In this document: positions 45,750 through 58,599 of the stretch, one piece after another
How positions within the stretch are numbered: the first letter of the stretch is position 1
Layout of the letters: the number at the start of each line of letters is the position of its first letter
From: Bidens hawaiensis
Lineage: Eukaryota; Streptophyta; Magnoliopsida; Asterales; Asteraceae
Reading direction: 5' to 3'
DNA: 64,000 nucleotides
Assembly: GCA_021521415.1 (NCBI GenBank)
Contig: JAIQDT010005838.1
Span: 1-64,000 of the forward strand
The notes under the pieces: generated by a model
The model's database searches: none
What the model was told of the DNA's origin: nothing
The model's input: the letters and a program-made list of their open reading frames with translations, nothing else
Translations under genes and position numbers: made by a program

Positions 45750-48658
45750 TCTATATATACTATTAGAGAAATTCATTTTGGCTCATTCTTATTGGTTGAT
45801 TGTACTATATTCCAAAAATAATAAGCCCTCATAGAGTTTGTTACTAATAAATAATTCAAAATTAAAATCATAATAATCATTTAATCTATATAATAAATAC
45901 TATTAAAGAAATTCTTTTTTACTCATTTCTATTGGTTGACTTTACTATATTTCAAAAATAATAAGCCCTCATAAAGTTTGTTACTAATAAAATAATTCAA
46001 AATTAAATTCATGATAATCATTTAATTGAATGTGTTTTCTCCTAGACAACCAATTATGGACCCGCATACGTTTCGTAGTACTAATTTTCATTCCTTTCTC
46101 TCCAACTCACTATTTGCGAATCACATCATTTTCAAATTATCTTATTTGAATATGTATCTTTCCCTCAATTTAACATGCTTCGTTTCTACAATGCTATCAA
46201 GTTCTTGGTGTTTTTGAAGAGTTTAGAATCGACTGGTTGGACTAATATAAGCAGAAGTTATTGTTTCTTACCTTGAGGTAATCATAATCTTTCCTCTCTA
46301 TAAACTTTTGATTAATTTTTCCTAAAGTTTGACCTTTTCTGTTAATAACATTTTTGTTTGGTATCTGCACGTATTGAATTAACTTCATTTGCAAATGAAT
46401 TTTAAATTAAAATTAAGCTACTTTTCTTATCATTTGCTAATTTTGCTTTGCAATTGAAGCTTTAGATGCAGAAGATGATAAATTGCTATTCTCCATTAGT
46501 GAGTCACTTATGCTCCCATAAATTGTTCTATTCTTGCTCCTTTTGTTAGTAAATTTCATACATTAAACATGTGCACCTATGTTGCAAAATCAAATTTAAA
46601 ATTTGGAGAATAGAAGGAAAAGAATATACAGTATATGGCAAATTAAGAGTTCCCATGTAAGAAAATTCCCAAGATAACGAGTTTGGTTCAAAACCAGTTT
46701 TTTTAGATTGTAGTATAAACTTAGAAGGCAAATTCATTAGTGATGCATTCTTAATTTTTATGATACTTTAAACAAGCGGTTCAGGTTGGATGGATTAACA
46801 GGCCAATTAGATTTGGGTCAAAATGGGTAATAATGATCATAATGGGTTCGGGTCGAAACGAGTTGTTTAAAAAACTATTAAATCAAAATAAGTCAAAAGA
46901 GCTAACTTTATTTAATGAGTAGGATATGATGGGACGGTTTTGGTGTGTATCAATTAAATAATATAGACTAAGGGTATAGAAGTCGTAACACATGCTGTTT
47001 AAATTCGGGCTTTCTTATCAGGTAAGGCTCATATTAGAAATTACAAATTTGAGACACCATATGTGGCAAAGATACTTAGTAATAGGCTTGGCGATGTTGC
47101 TGTATCTAATGATTTGGATTAGGTGATCATTTCACAAAAGTATTGAGAATTTAATTACAAGAAAAGAAATATTACAATTGAACTATTGATAATTTCTTTT
47201 AAGTTGATCCCTTCAAAAAGCTATTTGTATTTGGGGATTTTTTGAATCGGTACGTCATTATAATAATATTATTATTTCATCTTTCTTTTTTGATTGGTTA
47301 AATGCGACAAGATTTTGTGGATATACATAAATCTTCAGCGATAATATTTGACAACATAACTACAAGTTGGTCATCCTTTGTCGTAGAGGTGACAATTTTG
47401 TGCATGTTACAATTTATAATGTGTTGATTAATTTTTCCATGTAATATGTAATTTTAAGTAGCATTGTTATATAAAACATAGTTCTATTAATGATATATGA
47501 TAATTTTATTGTGTATCATATTTTGTTTACATTTACTTAAATTGGTCAAAATCTAATACGTCTATTTCTTTTAGTAAAAAAGTTTGGGCCACTAAAACCA
47601 TCATCTCTTCCAAATTACAATAACATTAATATTAAATATATAAAATAGCCACATTTATTTGGCATAATATATTTATGATTGTTTAAATAGAAATTAGTTT
47701 AAATAATTATAATTCCATAAAATGAATTTTTAACACATATTGTTGTGACACACTAAATTAAATAAAATATATAGGATTAGTGTTTACAACAAATTAATTA
47801 TTCGAGGTAAAACGATCTAATTTATGAATATTGTTATATCACGCAAAATTAAATAAACATATAGGATTATTTTTCATAACAAATTAATTATTCAAAGTAA
47901 AACGATCTATTTTATGAAGATTTAAAAACGTTTAAATGAATGAAACAAAATAAGGAGCCATTTTATATAGTGGTTTTTTTTTGGCAAATGGTGTGATGTT
48001 CACTAAAATGAATTATTAATTTTGTGATTATTAAAATGCATTTTTATATGTGAGTTAAGGACAAACATAATATTTATTTAAATTTAATTGACACAAATAC
48101 AAAATTAACAAATTGTTCAAATATATAAGTGTTTGTGTGTGTGCACAATTGACACCTTCAGATAAAAAAGCTTCTGTTTAAGTTTTAGAGAAGGCAGTTT
48201 CCTGTTGTAGTTTGGTTGTGCAATGATCATCAGCAAACGTCTAGACAAGTCTCTAGCAAGAGTTGACATACTTAAAAGACCCCTTTTACACATGGTTAAC
48301 TTTATGTAGATTTATCAAGAGTGAAGAGTAAAGATGAACAAATAATAAATACTTATTTTAGATATGCAAGAGAAAGTTGCAAAAAGAAAAGCAAAAATAT
48401 TGTTTAAAAATTTGTAGCTTTTGAAGTTTATGTTTTAAAGTTTAAAATTTTGTTTGTAAACATTCTACTATGTAATGTCATTTTTTGTAAGTATATATCT
48501 TTCAATATTTCGTTTTCGTTTGAATATGACTTACAATTATAAATTATATTGCTGTTTCAAAATACATATAAAAAATGTTGTCGTTTGAAATTTTATATAC
48601 GTTTATTTGGACGGTTTTCTATATTTCTGCCCGTGTAATACACGGGTCAATAACCTAG
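45750..48658 (+). mobile_element. Non-autonomous Helitron with duplicated 5' end
   Basis: The 3' end has a 7 bp hairpin, CCCGTGT-AAT-ACACGGG (48630-48646), then TCAATAACCTAG, with a T after it, as expected for insertion between A and T. The 5' end reads TCTATATATACTATTAGAGA, and a second 5' end with the same following sequence begins at 45885. No Rep/helicase is present. The interior is AT-rich with no recognised gene fragment. Confidence 0.85.
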
Positions 48659-49282
48659 TATATTATATATACACACATACCTTCAATAAATAAGATAAAA
48701 ATAACATTTTTCTTTACCGCTCACTTGAACAAAACAAAATTATCTTAGTTCCAAAATAAACTTTCTTATAACCTTATTTTAATATATCTATGTATAATAT
48801 AATTATCAATAATTAATTTTATCAAACATAAGCAACTAATAATAATAATAATAATATAATTTATAAATAATAAATAATCAATAAAATATATAATCATCTC
48901 CAAATTTATTTTAACAATTAAACTAATAGTTTGTTAATCTCAAAACACCGTCAAATCGCAAATCCATTTTAAGCCTCGTTAATTTTTCATTTATTAATTA
49001 ATTTTATCGTTAACAATTAGGCAATTTTTGTTGACGTATCTCGAGGAGCGCAATCGTTGTCATCTTAACTTTTATTATCATCTCATCACTCATTTCACTT
49101 GTAAGGTAAGTAATTCACATCTTCCTTTTTACCGTTTTACATTTTGGGGGTGTTATGTGTTCACAACTCAACTGTTTTATTTAACACTATGATTCCATTA
49201 TTTGTGTTTAGATGATATTGCTCAATTAGTTATACGTGTGAATGTGACTATGTGTTTATTTTTGAGTTATGGTAATTAGTAT

Positions 49283-49309
49283 CTCATCCTCATCCTCATC
49301 CTCATCCTT
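49283..49309. repeat. (TCATCC)n microsatellite
   Basis: Four CTCATC-type units in tandem. Confidence 0.9.
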
Positions 49310-49775
49310 ATTAGTATGATCATACACCGTCGGAGTAACTCGTTATCTATGTGATTCGAGTGAAAAGACAAAATTTATATTATTGTTATGCTAGTTTTAG
49401 TAGTTCATATTTATCGTAAGGAATTGTCTTTTTTTTATATTATATATACTCAAAAAAAACCGTGATTACTTGCTCACTTTTATGTTGACAAACTATATAT
49501 TTTCACATATGACGCAGGTAGCTTTTTAGAATGAGGAAACAAGTTTAAGAATAGTTAGACTTTAGGTCACATGACGAATAAAGACTTTATAGTTTTATTT
49601 TTAATTATTTAAGTTGTAATGTTTATTTCTTTTGAGACAATGTTGTGCTTCGCGTACTTGATATATGAAATGAATAATTTAGATATTGACACGTGTATTA
49701 TACTTTAGTGTCTTTTGAAATATGATACAATTATATCGCGCCCCGGCATATTCCTTCTTAGGTTGGGGTGTGACA

Positions 49776-50586
49776 ATTGCCATATAACTCATCCATATAA
49801 TAGGGAATGGATTGGAGATGTGATTTTGATGGTTTCTCAAAATTTACCATAAATTATATGGGCTTGACAACTTTAGAAAATGGGTTGGGAATGCTCTAAG
49901 GCAATATGGGTTATTAGTGAAATAGGCCAAAAAGATGAAAAGATTGTTTACTCGCTTATCCGTTAACTTTTTGACTAAGTGTTTTACATGAAATATGTTT
50001 GCCCAAGTATGATTGACCTTTTCAGAGAGATTATTCGGGTCAACTCAGCCCTTGACTGTACCGGGTCAACAAGGGGTATTTTGGTTATTTTTGAAGAATT
50101 TTGAGTAAAAATCAAGCAAAATTCACCAAAATTTCACGAATTTAACAAGGTGCTAACAAGATCAAGATGGTGGATTTTCCGGTTCATTTCAAGAGTTGAC
50201 CATGTCAAATGCGCACTATCAACCACAAAATTATCACTTTTATTCGTTTATTTCGAATTGTATCAAGAATTCTTGATAGGGATGGTTAAGATTGTTTGAA
50301 TTGAAAATTTTATATATTCACCTGCACTTGATTTGAAGACACGTTCGTGAAAGATATTGCAACAAAATTGGGGAAGTCATAAGGAATTTCATTGCAATTT
50401 TTGGTCGAATCAATTGAAAGACTCATTCAAAAGCAAAATTTGAGTTTATTTCCTTTTGTGGTTTCGGATTAGCTTGAAGTTGATTATTGAAGTTTGAAGC
50501 CTAGTCTTATGCCCATACATTTATATCCGTTTTTTGAGATAAGATGCTAAATTGAGGAAAAAAAGGGAGATGCCTATTGTGAGAGG
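49776..50586. other. Unassigned sequence
   Basis: No coding or repeat structure recognised. It ends in GAGAGG, directly before the inverted LTR fragment. Confidence 0.5.
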
Positions 50587-50876
50587 TGTAACACCCCGGC
50601 TTTAAACAGAATACGCCTGGGTGCAACGTACATATCACTCATAAGCTCGTAACGCTAAAGCGACAATAATTATATTCATTTTATTTCATTTCATCACAAA
50701 TACACAATTTGGCATAATCAAATAACAATACAATAACTTTGAATTTCATTATGATATGTTTCTAATAACCTAATGGTCCAACTAATCTAGTCTTCAATCC
50801 TTAAACTTCAACCTACAGCATGTTTAAAATAATATATTTTGTCAACAATAATGTTGGTGAGAATTCAAAAAGTTTT
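50587..50876 (-). mobile_element. Element 1-family LTR end, inverted and truncated
   Basis: The reverse complement matches the last 290 bp of the element 1 LTR (TTCTCACCAACATTATTGTT through GCGTATTCTG to GGGGTGTTACA). It is cut at 50876 by the insertion of copia B. The rest would be expected after copia B's 3' LTR, outside the window. Confidence 0.87.
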
Positions 50877-51370
50877 TGTTGATACACGACTTGAGCGTCT
50901 CGGTCTTTATAATAGTATTATTTTATTAATGATAATGTAAGGGGTATTTTGGTAAATATATCCACATTCGCTCTAATGTAAAGCTATCCGTTACCCTGTA
51001 ACGAATAAGCTACATTCATTAGTTTGTAAGCCACATTCGTTAACCTTGTTTAACGAATGTGACAACGAATGAAAGGCATTCATTGGTCTTTAATGTAAAA
51101 CGAATGAGGATGTTCATTCATTAGTGTTTATGTAACGAATGACACATTCGTTAAGGTTAAGTTAACGAATGTGTCATCGTCTATATATACTTGTAATGTT
51201 ATCATTAATGTAATCAGTTCCTTATTTTTATCCATTCTGCCTCGTTACTTTGGCTAAATACTCTCTCAATACACACAGTTCACGCACTAACCGTATTCAA
51301 CCTAATCGTGTCGATCAATCAATGAATAACTCGATGTCATCGTAGATCTAGATCTGTCTATGCTCAACCA
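50877..51370 (+). mobile_element. Copia B 5' LTR (494 bp)
   Basis: It starts TGTTGATACACGAC and ends CTATGCTCAACCA. It contains eight ACGAAT/ATTCGT words between about 50995 and 51172. Confidence 0.88.
51181..51190 (+). promoter_or_regulatory. TATA-like box of copia B LTR
   Basis: CTATATATAC is the only strong TATA match in the LTR and lies just after the CATTCGTT-rich block, as expected for the U3 end. Confidence 0.55.
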
Positions 51371-51372
51371 AG

Positions 51373-51385
51373 TGGTATTAGAGCC
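51373..51385 (+). other. Copia B primer-binding site
   Basis: TGGTATTAGAGCC begins two bases after the LTR and is one mismatch from the initiator-Met PBS. Confidence 0.88.
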
Positions 51386-52226
51386 GGCAGATCTGATCTT
51401 CGCGTTATTTCATTGATTAATGATATAAATTCATCACAAATTTGTTCGATTTCGTTATAGATTGACATGAATTAGTGTTTGAATATGTTCCCATGAAACA
51501 AAGGTTACTGGTTCTAAGAGTAATTGAATTCTATTAAGGATAATTGATCTAAGAGTTAAAGTAAGTGAATGTTTAATGGTGGATTGAGTTCTGTTTAAGG
51601 AGGATTTAAGTGTTAATAAGACTGAATTGAATTGAATTGAATTAATGTTAATGGCGGATTAACGTAAACTTCAATTGAGTCTAGATTTGGAAGGTTTGTA
51701 GAAACGGACTGCTATATTGAGGTTCGGATTTGGATTCCGAGTAGTGTGGTATATGTTTTGTTGAATTTGGACAAAGTTCGGACATACTTGGATTTAGGAT
51801 TAGTTCATCAGTTTGAATACTGATTCATTAATCAGTTTGAATACTGAATTGTTAATCAGTTTGAAGACTGATTCGTTAAGGACTAACTAATCATTCGTTC
51901 AAATTTCATTTGCACATTTGCTTCGTTCAAATCTCATTCACTAATCATATTCGTTTCATCATTAGTTGATCCTCATTCATATAAACAGTATTACATTCAT
52001 ATTCTCATTCGTTACATTTTCAACACTCACATTCGTCACACATTCGTTAGATGGAGTAATTCACATTCATTACTCTTTTGCATACCTGTCATTCGCTAAA
52101 CAAAACAGTGTTCATTCGTTAATATTCATTCGTTAAACCAGTGAACAGTGAGATATTTGTGAACAGTGAATTTAGGTTTTGAGTTTTGACAAGTTTAGTC
52201 CTTTGACTATTCAAACTTGTGATAAC
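51386..52226 (+). other. Copia B untranslated leader
   Basis: About 840 bp with no frame. It holds three phrases of AATCAGTTTGAATACTG type (about 51808-51870) and, in its 3' half, many CATTCGTT words. Confidence 0.75.
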
Positions 52227-54543
52227 ATGGCTTTTCAAAATACCACGTATTATGCATTAGCCTCGCAAAATGCGTTAATGCAGTAGATGCTATCGATGGA
52301 CAACGAAATTGGAACACACAATAAATGTCCAAAACTTCTGAAATTATCTGAATTTGCTAGTTGGGAACCGAGATTTCGTGCTCATCTTGGTTCAGTACAT
52401 CCGAGTAGGGTATGTTTTCTGGATGTAGTCTACAAGGCACCTCTTGTAGGAAGTGACACACTTGGTTGGATTGCGAAAGATCATGAACATTATGAAACTC
52501 AGGAGATTAAAGATTATGAAAGTGAGACCAAAGCTTATTCTACTCTCACAATGGCATTGCCCGAGCAAATCTTTCATCAGTATAGCACTATAAAGACCTG
52601 TGCGTCTCTATTTGCTACTTTGAAGACTAGAAGCTTGGGAAACACACTTGAGAGTAAAAAGACTCTAGTGAAATTTCAGTTTTGAAATTTTACTTTGTTG
52701 AAAAACGAGACTGTAGAAGAGATGATCAGTCAGTTCTGCCATCTTGTTGTGGAAATGACTACTGTTAATCTCGAACCGACTGAGGTGGACAAGATTGACA
52801 CCTTAAAGAATGCATTACCACCTTCTTATTCTACTTTCTTACTGGTGTTGAAGGAGAATGGTTATTTTCGTAACGACCAACTCACTGCCGAGCAATTCAT
52901 CAACAAGCTAAAAGAAAGAGAATATGATTTGAAATGCCAAACATCATTAAAGGATAATCAGAATCAAAATCCTTCTCTTTATGGTGGTTCATTACCTGCT
53001 AATAATACTTCAAGCTCAGTCCCAATCATAGCATTCTTCACAAAGGCAACACAAGAAGAGTCTGCTAATGGTAATAGTTCCCCTAATGTATATTTCATAG
53101 CTTCTGGTGCCAATTCAGGGTCAAATGTAAGTTCCTCAAGCTCTTTGCCTAACGTAAATCTTAAAGAAGCAGAGCAGCAATTTGCGTTTGTTTGTGCTTT
53201 CATGACATCTTACGAACAACTTGTTGGGAGTAAGATTGCTACCAGTGAAAGACTGATGAAGATTATGAACAAATCGACCCCGATGATCTTGAGTTGATGT
53301 ATCTTAAGTGGAATATGGCTATGATAGTCAGGAAAGTGAAAAGATTCATGCAACGGATGGGAAAAGATCTACCAACTCTAAACAAGAGAGTTGGGTTTGA
53401 CAAATTGAAAGTCAAATGCTATAATTGTGGAGATTTTGGTCATTTTGCCAAAGAATGTGATAAACCGAGGAAGAAATATTCAGGTCCACAAAATTCTGAG
53501 AGAACTTTAGGAAAGAGTTCATCTGGAACTGATGAGAATAAGAAGAGTTCTTCAGAAGGGGATCAGAGTAAGCCGGTTCATTCACAAGCTCTTGTTGCCA
53601 ATGAAGGTTTGGACTGGTCTCAACGACTACTGGGAAATCAAGCCAACCTTGCTTTGGTAGAACCGGTTGAACAGTTTGAAGATGCAAGCGGTGATAATTT
53701 ATCAGAAGAAAGTGACACGTCTGATTCAGAAACTGATTCGAATCATTCAGCAACTGAGCAAGCCGAATCCTTTGCATGCATGGAAAAGATTGAAGAGGTA
53801 TGTACTAAATCTTCACTTCATGTATCTGTAAATGAATCAAACGAGACAATAACTTCCCAAGTTGTTACTTAGTGTGCTGAGTGTGTTAAACTCAAAGTCA
53901 AACTTGAGTCAGCTTTACAACAGAGCAATACTCTCGCAAAAGAGCATTTCATGGTCAATGAATGTTACAAACAAAAATCCAAATTATTGGAGCAATCGAC
54001 ACAGAAAATTAAAAATTTGTCTGTCAGCAATCATGACCTAAAAGCTGAAGTTAATTATAAAATTGTGGTTGTTGAACAACATTACAAGGAGATTCTCAGA
54101 CTCCGAACCTACATTACCAACTTAGAAAATGAAATTTTGGAATTAAAAAATAAACTTGGAAAATTTCGTGATTCCTCTTTTCTTTTAAACGAGATTATTG
54201 AAGTCAATAATAATCAAGAAAAATGGTAAAGCAGGATTGGGTTATGTTGAGATCCCCCTCCTTTCAAAGGAGATTACAGCAGCATTCTAGTTGTGGAGCA
54301 ATCTACAAACTTAGAAATGCCTGTTGTTGACTCAGTCAAATCTAAAAATGTTGAAACCACAAAACCAACAACTCAAGAACCGATTCATATTAAGAGTAAA
54401 TCAGTTTTTACTGAAAATGAATTGGATGGATCAATTGAAGAATTAACAGAGCCAGAGGTGATTGTTAAAAATAATAATATACCTTCAGACAATCACATTC
54501 TATGTGAACCCGAGGAGTTTGAACAAGCTGTATATGGTTCAAA
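52227..54543 (+). pseudogene. Copia B gag, N-terminal and middle part
   Basis: The natural start is ATG 52227 (MAFQNTTYYALASQNALMQ), in frame with the longer stretch from 52287 but cut by a TAG at 52284-52286. The capsid-like region reads LLKLSEFASWEPRFRAHL and is interrupted by a TGA at 52683. It then reads VEEMISQFCHLVVEM and LTAEQFINKLKEREYDLKC. A frameshift near 53280 leads to the first zinc knuckle, CYNCGDFGHFAKEC (about 53418-53460). A polar Ser/Glu-rich stretch follows, then a TAG at 53870-53872. A heptad-rich coiled coil (ILRLRTYITNLENEILELKN) stops at 54227. The rest is open up to the insertion at 54544. Confidence 0.88.
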
Positions 54544-57020
54544 TGTCACACCCCGTTGACCGATTTGCGGAAGCGTAAAACGGAAATGTAACAGACACCT
54601 CCGGTATCAACCACATTGTTTATAAAGAACAATACAAACTAGTTTACAATATTTTACATCGATCTAACTTTGTTTACAACTAGGTGATACAAACTAAATC
54701 CAGCTAATTAAGCGACTTTACTTCTTACTAGCACACTTGCATCAATTCACCCAGCACTGATCGCAAGTCAAACACATAGCACATTGACTTTCTAATCCAA
54801 TCCAGTACCTGAAAAACATGTTAAAACGGGTCAACTACAAATAGTTGGTGAGTTTCACGAGTTTCAAAAATCAGTTGTGCGTACAACAATCACAGTTGTA
54901 AGTACGCAAGTATGTATATATGTACGTTCACAAGTACGTTTGTTTGTATGTTTATGATGTACTTATGCTATGCTACAGTGAAGCCTTGACTGTCTATGCT
55001 GCGTGCATCCATTTCCCACGCTCAATCAACCACTGTGACTCCCCTTCCGCCCACAACATGCCCCAGTAGCTATGTCTAACACTACATAGCCTGTTTGTAT
55101 AAGTATGCTCATGTGCAAACGGCGCTATGTGACACGGCAACCAGGCCGATTCCATTTGGGTTTATAAAACCAATAGTACTATTCACAAGCCACCGGCTCG
55201 AAGTTAATCACTGTGTTCGTGGGGACTTTCGTGTGTTAGCACTTAGATAATTCCCATCATCAAACAGTACAGGGTATATATAGATATGTATCAACATGTT
55301 TTTCACTCCAAAAGTTCGTAAAAGCAGTTTAAAAGTGGGGTCATGAAAACTCACCGTTTAGTAGTACTCAGCATTGTGTCAGCTTGCGGTTTGTTCGGTT
55401 CACTATCACTAGTTCCTATAATCAATATTATAATAATATTAATATTTTAATATTATTATAATCTCAACACTAAACTGGGTTGTATAACTAATCTAGGTAT
55501 AGCTGGAACGCCCAGAAAGTGGCAATAGGCTTAGGTTGTAATGTTGTTCAATGTCTAATACCTAACTCCGAACTTGGCTTAGTTTCCCGTTTTCCCAGCT
55601 GGGCCAAGTTGTTCGTTTATGCGTTCAGAAAACAGTTATGGGTAAATAAGCTTGGGTAAATGTGTTGGTTAATAAAATGATTAAATTATAAAGAAAGATC
55701 ACATATTGGGGTCCAGGATTAGCTACGGGACCCGTTTTCGTTTATTCAGTTTGATTTGAGAAGAAATGCGCACAATCTATCCAGATTGTCCAGGTTTCTC
55801 ATAAAAAGGTTTGTTTTTACATAATTAATCCAAAAATATGATTTTTGATCACTCTTGGTGTTTTGATATTCCCGTAGGTTCGTTACTCGCGAACTTGCCG
55901 GTTTTTATTAAAATTGAATTTGTTTAATCTTCAAATTAGCATAATTAATTAACCATTAATCATTAAATTATGAAAATTTAGCCATTTATCAATTAAAATA
56001 TGTAGATTTTTATAAAAATATTTCTGGAATTATTTACTGATTTATTAATTTTTAAAAAATTCATTTTTACTGCTATATTTAGCCTGAAAATCGTCCGTTT
56101 ATCCCAAACGATTTCCAGAAATTCCACAAAAATTCCTGAATACTCAAATTATGTCCCAAAACAACCTGTATCAATTCCAGAATGCAATAAGCTTGTTCAA
56201 TATTCTTTTCGGCCCAAATTCGGCTATAAAAATTCATATAAACATATATGCACAAAACACCCTTAAACTTGTCCAAATGATCCCAAATTTTATATGTGAT
56301 CAAAATATAAGAAATATGAGTTCTCCAAAAAATTTCATAATGTTTCAAGCGTTTTAACTATTTTTCCCAAATAAACGTCCCAATTCGGTAATAAATTCAC
56401 CAAATATTCTCAGATAGTCAAAAAATTACCAAATTTGAACAGGGACTCAATGACATGGTCCCTGATTTCCCTGAAAAATTTCGAAACCTGAAAATATGCA
56501 CATCAAAACCTTAACTGAAACAGCTCGTAAACGAGTGTTTCGGCATTACCTTAGCGGTTTTGGTTCATTTCCGCCTTACTAATCAACTTTTCAAGCTCTT
56601 GTGCTCCTATGTAATCTAGATACAAGTCCTATATCTGAAACCAAGAAATTTTTCATCAACATAACAGGCCTTGACTTAGGGTTTCGGCTAGTACACAAAA
56701 ACGAACTTTTGAACCGTAAAAATGACGTTTTAACCCTCTAATCCGTGTTTATAGCAAAAAAAAAAAACTATCAAACCAGGTTCCTTACCATGTGTATGAT
56801 CAAAACATGTTTATATATCATTTTTAGGATTTTTACATGGTTAGGAATGATTTTTGGCAATCAAACTATGTTTATATGGTATTAATCAAGTTTAAACAAG
56901 TGTAAAAGTTGCTTATTTAAGTTGTTTATCTTAGGGTTTGAAGCTTCTTGGTCTAAGAACAGCAGGAGATGAAAACTTTCTGGAGAAGTTTTGGTGAAAA
57001 ATATCTAAAATATCTAAGGT

Positions 57021-57089
<69 letters not shown>

Positions 57090-57689
57090 TAGTAAACTTA
57101 ATAATAATAATCATAATAATAATAAAAAGTTGCGGCCACAAGGGGTTGGGCCCCCCTTGGGCCCCATCTCAGCCCATTTATCTCAGTTTTCATGCCCGGA
57201 CACGAAATCCCGACCCCAAATTTATTTCGGGTTCGGTTTTTGGCGCGAGAAACATATCGGGTGCGTCAAATAGTGCGAAAACGAGTGTTTTTCGGCTAGT
57301 TTTGTGTAAATTTATAAAAACATACTATACGTTTGTAAAAATCGAAAATATTTTCACGGATCGCTTCAAACATTTCAAATAAGTGTTTGGTAAGTCTTTT
57401 TCGGCTTAACGGATGATACAATGCTTGGTTTGTAACTAACTTTCACGTTTAAATCTATAGCGGGTAGTTAAACGAGCATGTTTTCGTTTAACTTGTTTGC
57501 TATCGAACTAAGGCCATAATACTAGTATATTAGCTTATTAAACGTATATCACTTATAGATGGCCCCCCCGTGATATCTGGATCATAACCAGACCCGTTTG
57601 GTTATCCGTTCGTTCTACGCAATAAGCGGTTAAACGCTTATTCAACTTGTGAATACTGAGGTGTATCCGGTTTTGTCACGAATGTCACA
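54544..57689 (-). mobile_element. Solo LTR (3.1 kb, minus) inserted in copia B gag
   Basis: The plus-strand ends are TGTCACACCCCG and ACGAATGTCACA, flanked by TCAAA at 54539-54543 and 57690-57694. Read on minus it ends CGGGGTGTGACA, the usual 3' end of Tekay-like LTRs. No interior or PBS is present. It includes a 60 bp TA run. Confidence 0.88.
57024..57086. repeat. (TA)n microsatellite
   Basis: About thirty TA units inside the solo LTR. Confidence 0.95.
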
Positions 57690-58587
57690 TCAAAGCCCTC
57701 GGGTGATTAATTGAAAAAGTCTAAGGTATTGTCTAAATTAAAGAAATCGGACAAGCCTTTAGTGTCTGATGAGGATTTGATGAAGTTTATCAATCCTCAA
57801 CCTGAATCTTCAAATGGGAAGGTCTTTAAGTTAAAAGGGTTGTCTAAAGTATTTTCGGATAAGGAAGTTCCGTTGAATCTTCTGAAACCCGAAATGATTG
57901 AAAGTGACTTTCAAGATGATACTTCAAAAGTTAATGAACTCGAACGAAAATTTTACCAATCTAAATCAAATAATGTTCAAAAGGAACCAATCACCAAGAT
58001 GTTTAAACCTATTAAGTTTAGAGGATTCATCGAATTCCACCAATCTTGAATTTTATAAAAATAAGAAAGGGTTAATTCATGAGGTTCCATAGTCAGTAAC
58101 TATTGAAAAACCAAAAATTGATACTCCTCAACCTTTGCACAAAATCAAGACAAGTGCTTCACCACAAAAATCCTTAGACACTCGTTTCTGTTTTATGTGT
58201 GGTGAACCTGGTCATGTATCGAAGAAATGCAAAGCCAAGGTTGACAATATCAAGTCATCATCGAAGCAACCAACTCAAATGACTGAAATGAATCATAATT
58301 TCAAAGAAACTCAAGTTGATGATTCATTTATAATGTATTCAAACGTCAACCTGAGAAAACTGGTTCGGGTTGAAGTTCCAAATGTGTTAAACAAATTCGT
58401 TGACCGTGCTCAACCTCTTTGTAAGAATACAGACTCGGGAAAAATTCATGTCGGCTATCTAAGAAATAAAACCAAGAAACCGGTCACATATTCCCAAGTA
58501 CCAAACAAAGGTGTTAACTTAAATTTATCTCCGAAAATCTCAAAAGGAGAGCCCAAGAGTGAGGCTTGGGCTGCCTTTTTGAACTAA
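57690..58587 (+). pseudogene. Copia B gag, C-terminal part with second zinc knuckle
   Basis: The reading resumes after the TCAAA duplication as a Lys-rich frame (57711-58049: KKSKVLSKLKKSDKPL, DEDLMKFINPQPESSNGK). A frameshift follows. The open frame 58135-58587 then carries CFMCGEPGHVSKKC (about 58189-58230), a second C-x2-C-x4-H-x4-C knuckle about 230 codons after the first when the inserted LTR is discounted. It ends KISKGEPKSEAWAAFLN. Confidence 0.85.
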
Positions 58588-58599
58588 TCATTTTACTTT

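Larger units (their letters stand above)
44706..49775 (+). mobile_element. Diverged solo LTR (element 1-like), containing a Helitron
   Basis: The start (ATAACATTTGTCAATTTTCG, then GACCTGAAAACTCGGCCCATTT) and the end (CTTAGGTTGGGGTGTGACA at 49775) follow the block order of the element 1 LTR. Shared blocks include a GGTAAGTAATTCACA-type leader, a TTATGTTGACAAACTATATAT block and a GACGCAGGTAG block. No PBS follows, so it is a solo or truncated LTR. The terminal TG appears mutated, and no duplication was found. Confidence 0.65.

Noticed and set aside
51808..51870. Repeated AATCAGTTTGAATACTG phrases in the copia B leader considered as a separate array
   Set aside because: Only three diverged copies in 60 bp; explained by local slippage duplication.
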